A stretch of DNA of 64,000 bases, from positions 254,988 through 318,987 of the forward strand of contig NZ_CP046224.1 of NCBI RefSeq assembly GCF_012562605.1, given 5' to 3'. A program made the position numbers and the translations under genes. This DNA comes from Enterobacteriaceae endosymbiont of Plateumaris sericea. GTDB taxonomy: Bacteria; Pseudomonadota; Gammaproteobacteria; Enterobacterales; Enterobacteriaceae. Position 1 is the first letter of the stretch. Each line of letters starts with the position of its first letter. The notes under the pieces are model-generated. The model did no database searches, had not been told where the DNA came from, and saw only the letters and a list, made by a program, of their open reading frames with translations. Shown in pieces: positions 61,374 through 64,000 of the stretch.

Positions 61374-62054
61374 TTAAATTTTTTTATATTCTAAAATCCA
61401 TATTTGTTTTTTTTTTTCTTGCGCTTTTTTAAAAAATTTTGTTGATAATAAATTATCAAAATTTTTATATATCATTGTAAATATATTTGATGGAATAATA
61501 TAATTATTATAATTAATATTATTAACATTAGAAATAATATAATCTTTATATTCTTTATGATCTGTATTAATATATAATATTCCTTTTTTTTGTAATACTA
61601 AAAATACTTGTTTTAAAAAATCATAAGTTAATAATCTTCTTTTTTTATGTTTTAATTTTGGCCAAGGATCAGGAAAATATATTTGAATTAATTTTACACA
61701 ATTAAAAGGGATCATTCTTTGTAAAACATCTACAGCATTATAATTAATTAATTTTAAATTATTTATTTTATTTTTATTAATATTTTTTAAACAATTAATT
61801 ATTCCTGGAATATATACTTCAATTCCAATAAAATTATATTGAGGATTATTAATAGCAATATCAATAAGTAATTCTCCAGTTCCAAAACCAATATCAATTA
61901 TAATTGGTAAATTATTATGAAATATTAAATCAAAATTTATAGGAGTCATTTGAAATTTAATATTAGATATACGTGAATATTTTTCTAATATTTTTTTTTT
62001 AAATATACTTAATTTTCTATAACGACAAGTAAAACTTTTTATATTATTTTTCAT
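61374..62054 (-). CDS. trmB: tRNA (guanine-N7-)-methyltransferase
   Basis: TrmB methylates G46 of tRNAs with SAM. The 226 residues show the SAM motif IDIGFGTGELLIDIA, FIGIEVYIPGI, the catalytic region IYFPDPWPKLKHKKRRL with the conserved Asp, and NTDHKEY. The N-terminus is shorter than in E. coli (239). It is convergent with hemW, 13 bases apart. Confidence 0.95.
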   Translation of the reverse strand: MKNNIKSFTCRYRKLSIFKKKILEKYSRISNIKFQMTPINFDLIFHNNLPIIIDIGFGTGELLIDIAINNPQYNFIGIEVYIPGIINCLKNINKNKINNLKLINYNAVDVLQRMIPFNCVKLIQIYFPDPWPKLKHKKRRLLTYDFLKQVFLVLQKKGILYINTDHKEYKDYIISNVNNINYNNYIIPSNIFTMIYKNFDNLLSTKFFKKAQEKKKQIWILEYKKI

Positions 62055-62171
62055 TTTTATATCTTTTATAAAATAAATATAATATATTTTTATGATTTTA
62101 TTGATTTACTTCTATAATTATAATTAATATCATATAAAAATATAATAAAATTATATGTTGGAAGATTTTAT

Positions 62172-62408
62172 ATGTCTAGAGAAATTTTTTGTATCTTTTA
62201 TAAATGTAAAATGAAAGGATTAGATCATTATATATATCCTGAATATATAGGTCAAATTATTTTTAATCAAATATCTGAAAAAGCATGGAATAAATGGTTA
62301 AATAAACAAACTAAATTAATAAATGAAAATAATTTAAATATGATGAATAAAAAACATTTTAATTTTTTAAAAAAAAATATGATCAATTTTCTTTTTGTAA
62401 AAAATTAA
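62172..62408 (+). CDS. yggX: Probable Fe(2+)-trafficking protein YggX
   Basis: YggX is a small protein that protects Fe-S clusters and handles Fe(II). The 78 residues begin MSREIFCIFYKCKMKGLDHY, keep the functional Cys7, and have the family pattern ISEKAWNKWLNKQTKLINE, LNMM and MINFLF. It ends about 13 residues earlier than E. coli YggX, losing the flexible tail. GGAAG lies upstream of the ATG. mutY and mltC, its E. coli neighbours, are missing; a tRNA pair follows. Confidence 0.93.
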   Translation: MSREIFCIFYKCKMKGLDHYIYPEYIGQIIFNQISEKAWNKWLNKQTKLINENNLNMMNKKHFNFLKKNMINFLFVKN

Positions 62409-62410
62409 TA

Positions 62411-62435
62411 TAATATTTTAAAATTTAAAATATTA
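62411..62435. terminator. Palindrome between yggX and tRNA-Ala
   Basis: TAATATTTTAAA and its complement flank a single central A (62411-62435), just after the yggX stop and before the 3' end of the convergent tRNA-Ala. A bidirectional terminator is plausible from position; the all-A/T stem makes it uncertain. Confidence 0.45.
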
Positions 62436-62443
62436 ATAAAAAT

Positions 62444-62516
62444 TGGAGCTAAGCGGGATCGAACCGCTGACCCTCTGCGTGCAAAGCAGATGCTCTACCA
62501 TCTGAGCTATAGCCCC
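62444..62516 (-). tRNA. alaT: tRNA-Ala(UGC)
   Basis: A 73-base cloverleaf with acceptor GGGGCTA/TAGCTCC including the G3-U70 identity pair, discriminator A, and an anticodon loop with TGC. It closely matches the E. coli rRNA-spacer tRNA-Ala. CCA is not encoded. It lies 6 bases after tRNA-Ile, but no 23S rRNA follows; yggX does. Confidence 0.98.
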
Positions 62517-62522
62517 TTTTAT

Positions 62523-62596
62523 TAGGCTTGAGTGGATTTGAACCACCGACCTCACCCTTATCAGGGGTGTGCTCTAACCATCTGAGCTACAAGCCT
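62523..62596 (-). tRNA. ileT: tRNA-Ile(GAU)
   Basis: A 74-base cloverleaf with acceptor AGGCTTG/CAAGCCT, discriminator A, and anticodon loop CTGATAA (anticodon GAT). It is nearly identical to the E. coli rRNA-spacer tRNA-Ile. CCA is not encoded. No 16S rRNA lies upstream; the next gene is rmuC on the other strand. Confidence 0.98.
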
Positions 62597-62614
62597 ATTA
62601 TTTATTATTAAATA

Positions 62615-62643
62615 ATTTATTCATATTTATTATTAAAAGTCAA
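62615..62643 (-). promoter_or_regulatory. Candidate promoter for the tRNA-Ile/tRNA-Ala pair
   Basis: On the minus strand TTGACT (62643-62638) is followed after 17 bases by ATAAAT (62620-62615) with an upstream TGA that could act as an extended -10. It ends 18 bases before tRNA-Ile. The -35 is strong, the -10 weak. Confidence 0.4.
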
Positions 62644-62725
62644 CTTAAATATTTTAATTATTTTATAAAATAATTTTTTCATTTAATATAAATAGTTATT
62701 ATCTCTTAATATAAGATTAAATCAT

Positions 62726-64000
62726 ATGTTATATTACAAAATATTTGTGTTTTTAGAATCAATATTAATTTTTATTTTTATATTATTATATAAAAAAAAT
62801 ATTAAAAATTTAAATAAATTAAATTTAAAATTTAAAATAAATGAAAAAATTTTAGAACAAACAATAAAAGAAAATAATAAATTAAATTATGAATTTAAAA
62901 AATATTTACATTTAGAAAATAATTTGAATAATAAATTAAAAAAATTAGAAATTGAATTAATTCTTACAATAGAAAAAAATAATAATTTAAAATTTTTAAA
63001 ATTAAAAAATAAAGATTTAAAAATAAAAATATTTAATCAATTAGAAATTATTTCTGATTTAAAATCAGAAATAAGTAAAATTAAAACTCAATTAAAAGAT
63101 TACATTATTTTTTTTGAAAAAAAAGAAATATTAATGACAAAAAATAAGAACTATTTAAATTCAGAATTTATAAATTTAGCTAATAAAATTTTTGAAAATA
63201 ATGAAAAACGAATTAATGAAAATAATAATAAAAATATAAAAAATATAATTAATCCATTAAAAGATCAATTAAATGACTTTAAAAATCAACTTCAAAATAA
63301 TTTACATCAAGAATCTTCTGAAAGAAATATATTAACTTATGAGTTACGCAATTTACAAAAATTAAATAATCATTTATCTCAAGAAGCAATTAATTTAACA
63401 AATGCTTTAAAAGGAAATAATAAAATTCAAGGTAATTGGGGTGAATTAATTTTAAATAAAATATTAGAATCATCAGGTTTAAGAAAAGGATATGAATATG
63501 AAATTCAAAAAATGATAAAATTAAAAGATAATCAAAAAAAAATACAACCTGATATAATAATAAAATTACCTCATGATAAAAATATAATTATTGATTCTAA
63601 AATGACTTTAGTAGCTTATGAGCGTTATTTTAATTCTGATGATAATAAATCTAAAAATAAAGCTTTAGAAGAACATATTCTTGCTATTAGAAATCATTTA
63701 CGTTTATTAAGTAATAAAAATTATCAAAATTTACCTAATATTAAATCATTAGATTATATCATTATGTTTATTCCTATAGAACCAGCATTTTTAATAGCTA
63801 TAGGTTATAAACCTTCATTATTAAATGAAGCATTAAAACAAAATATTATGTTAGTTAGTCCAACAACATTAATGGTTACTCTTAGAACTATTAGTAATTT
63901 ATGGCGTTTTGATAAACAAAATAAAAATTCTTTAATAATAGCTAATAAAGCTACAAAATTATATGATAAAATTAGACTTTTTATAGAAGATATATATAAT
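62726..64000 (+). CDS. rmuC: DNA recombination protein RmuC, cut by the window edge
   Basis: RmuC limits inversions at short repeats; it is a membrane-anchored protein with a coiled coil and a restriction-nuclease-like domain. The 425 residues in the window begin with a hydrophobic helix (about residues 6-22) and a long Lys/Asn/Leu-rich coiled coil. The conserved domain follows: INLTNALKGNNKIQGNWGE, SGLRKGYEYE, the nuclease-like PDIIIKLP and IIDSKMTLVAYERYF, MFIPIEPAFL and LVSPTTLMVTLRTI. The frame is open to the edge; E. coli RmuC has 475 residues, so perhaps 50-60 are missing. No good Shine-Dalgarno site. Confidence 0.95.
   Translation, partial: MLYYKIFVFLESILIFIFILLYKKNIKNLNKLNLKFKINEKILEQTIKENNKLNYEFKKYLHLENNLNNKLKKLEIELILTIEKNNNLKFLKLKNKDLKIKIFNQLEIISDLKSEISKIKTQLKDYIIFFEKKEILMTKNKNYLNSEFINLANKIFENNEKRINENNNKNIKNIINPLKDQLNDFKNQLQNNLHQESSERNILTYELRNLQKLNNHLSQEAINLTNALKGNNKIQGNWGELILNKILESSGLRKGYEYEIQKMIKLKDNQKKIQPDIIIKLPHDKNIIIDSKMTLVAYERYFNSDDNKSKNKALEEHILAIRNHLRLLSNKNYQNLPNIKSLDYIIMFIPIEPAFLIAIGYKPSLLNEALKQNIMLVSPTTLMVTLRTISNLWRFDKQNKNSLIIANKATKLYDKIRLFIEDIYN

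Overview
The window is from the reduced, strongly AT-rich chromosome of a gammaproteobacterium of Enterobacterales descent, most probably an obligate insect endosymbiont. The evidence is that almost every gene is a core housekeeping gene with a close Escherichia coli counterpart. Gene order follows E. coli with blocks deleted. Intergenic DNA is almost pure A/T, stops are nearly all TAA, and several proteins are pared down or have lost active-site residues. I see no insertion sequences, prophage, CRISPR or transferred islands. I cannot name the genus from this sequence alone.

Layout: 1-5558 is the proteostasis cluster bolA-tig-clpP-clpX-lon (minus strand, lon cut by the window edge). 5665-8288 holds suhB, nfuA and metA. 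8357-11410 holds proS and tilS, convergent. 11442-24606 is a minus-strand run: dnaE, skp, bamA, rseP, uppS, dxr, frr, pyrH, tsf, rpsB. It is the E. coli map-to-tilS region with cdsA, lpxD-fabZ-lpxA-lpxB, rnhB and accA missing from their expected places. 24778-32871 holds map, the macromolecular synthesis operon rpsU-dnaG-rpoD, tsaD, uppP and cca. 33029-34736 holds the kinase half of hldE and ribB. 34749-35059 is a tRNA-Arg/His/Pro operon. 35270-38470 holds rho, trxA and a truncated cyaA. 39013-43390 holds dksA, the yadGH exporter, sodA, aroE and tsaC. 43555-45060 holds def-fmt. 45070-58729 is the complete, unbroken S10-spc-alpha ribosomal protein cluster with secY and rpoA, 28 genes. 58992-62408 holds ruvX, yggT, hemW, trmB and yggX. 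62444-62596 is a tRNA-Ile/tRNA-Ala pair with no rRNA genes beside it, and rmuC runs off the right edge.

The genes together cover replication (dnaE, dnaG), transcription (rpoA, rpoD, rho, dksA), translation and its initiation and maturation (ribosomal proteins, tsf, frr, def, fmt, map, proS), tRNA modification (tilS, tsaC/tsaD, trmB, cca), Fe-S and iron handling (nfuA, yggX), envelope assembly (bamA, skp, rseP, secY, uppS, uppP, dxr) and small pieces of biosynthesis (metA, aroE, ribB, pyrH).

The most interesting points are all signs of reductive evolution. The primase gene dnaG is split by an A13 homopolymer that probably depends on polymerase or ribosome slippage. SuhB has lost most of its catalytic metal site but is retained. 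Adenylate cyclase is reduced to its catalytic half, and HldE to its kinase half. The former rRNA-spacer tRNAs stand alone. I found no convincing new multi-gene system.
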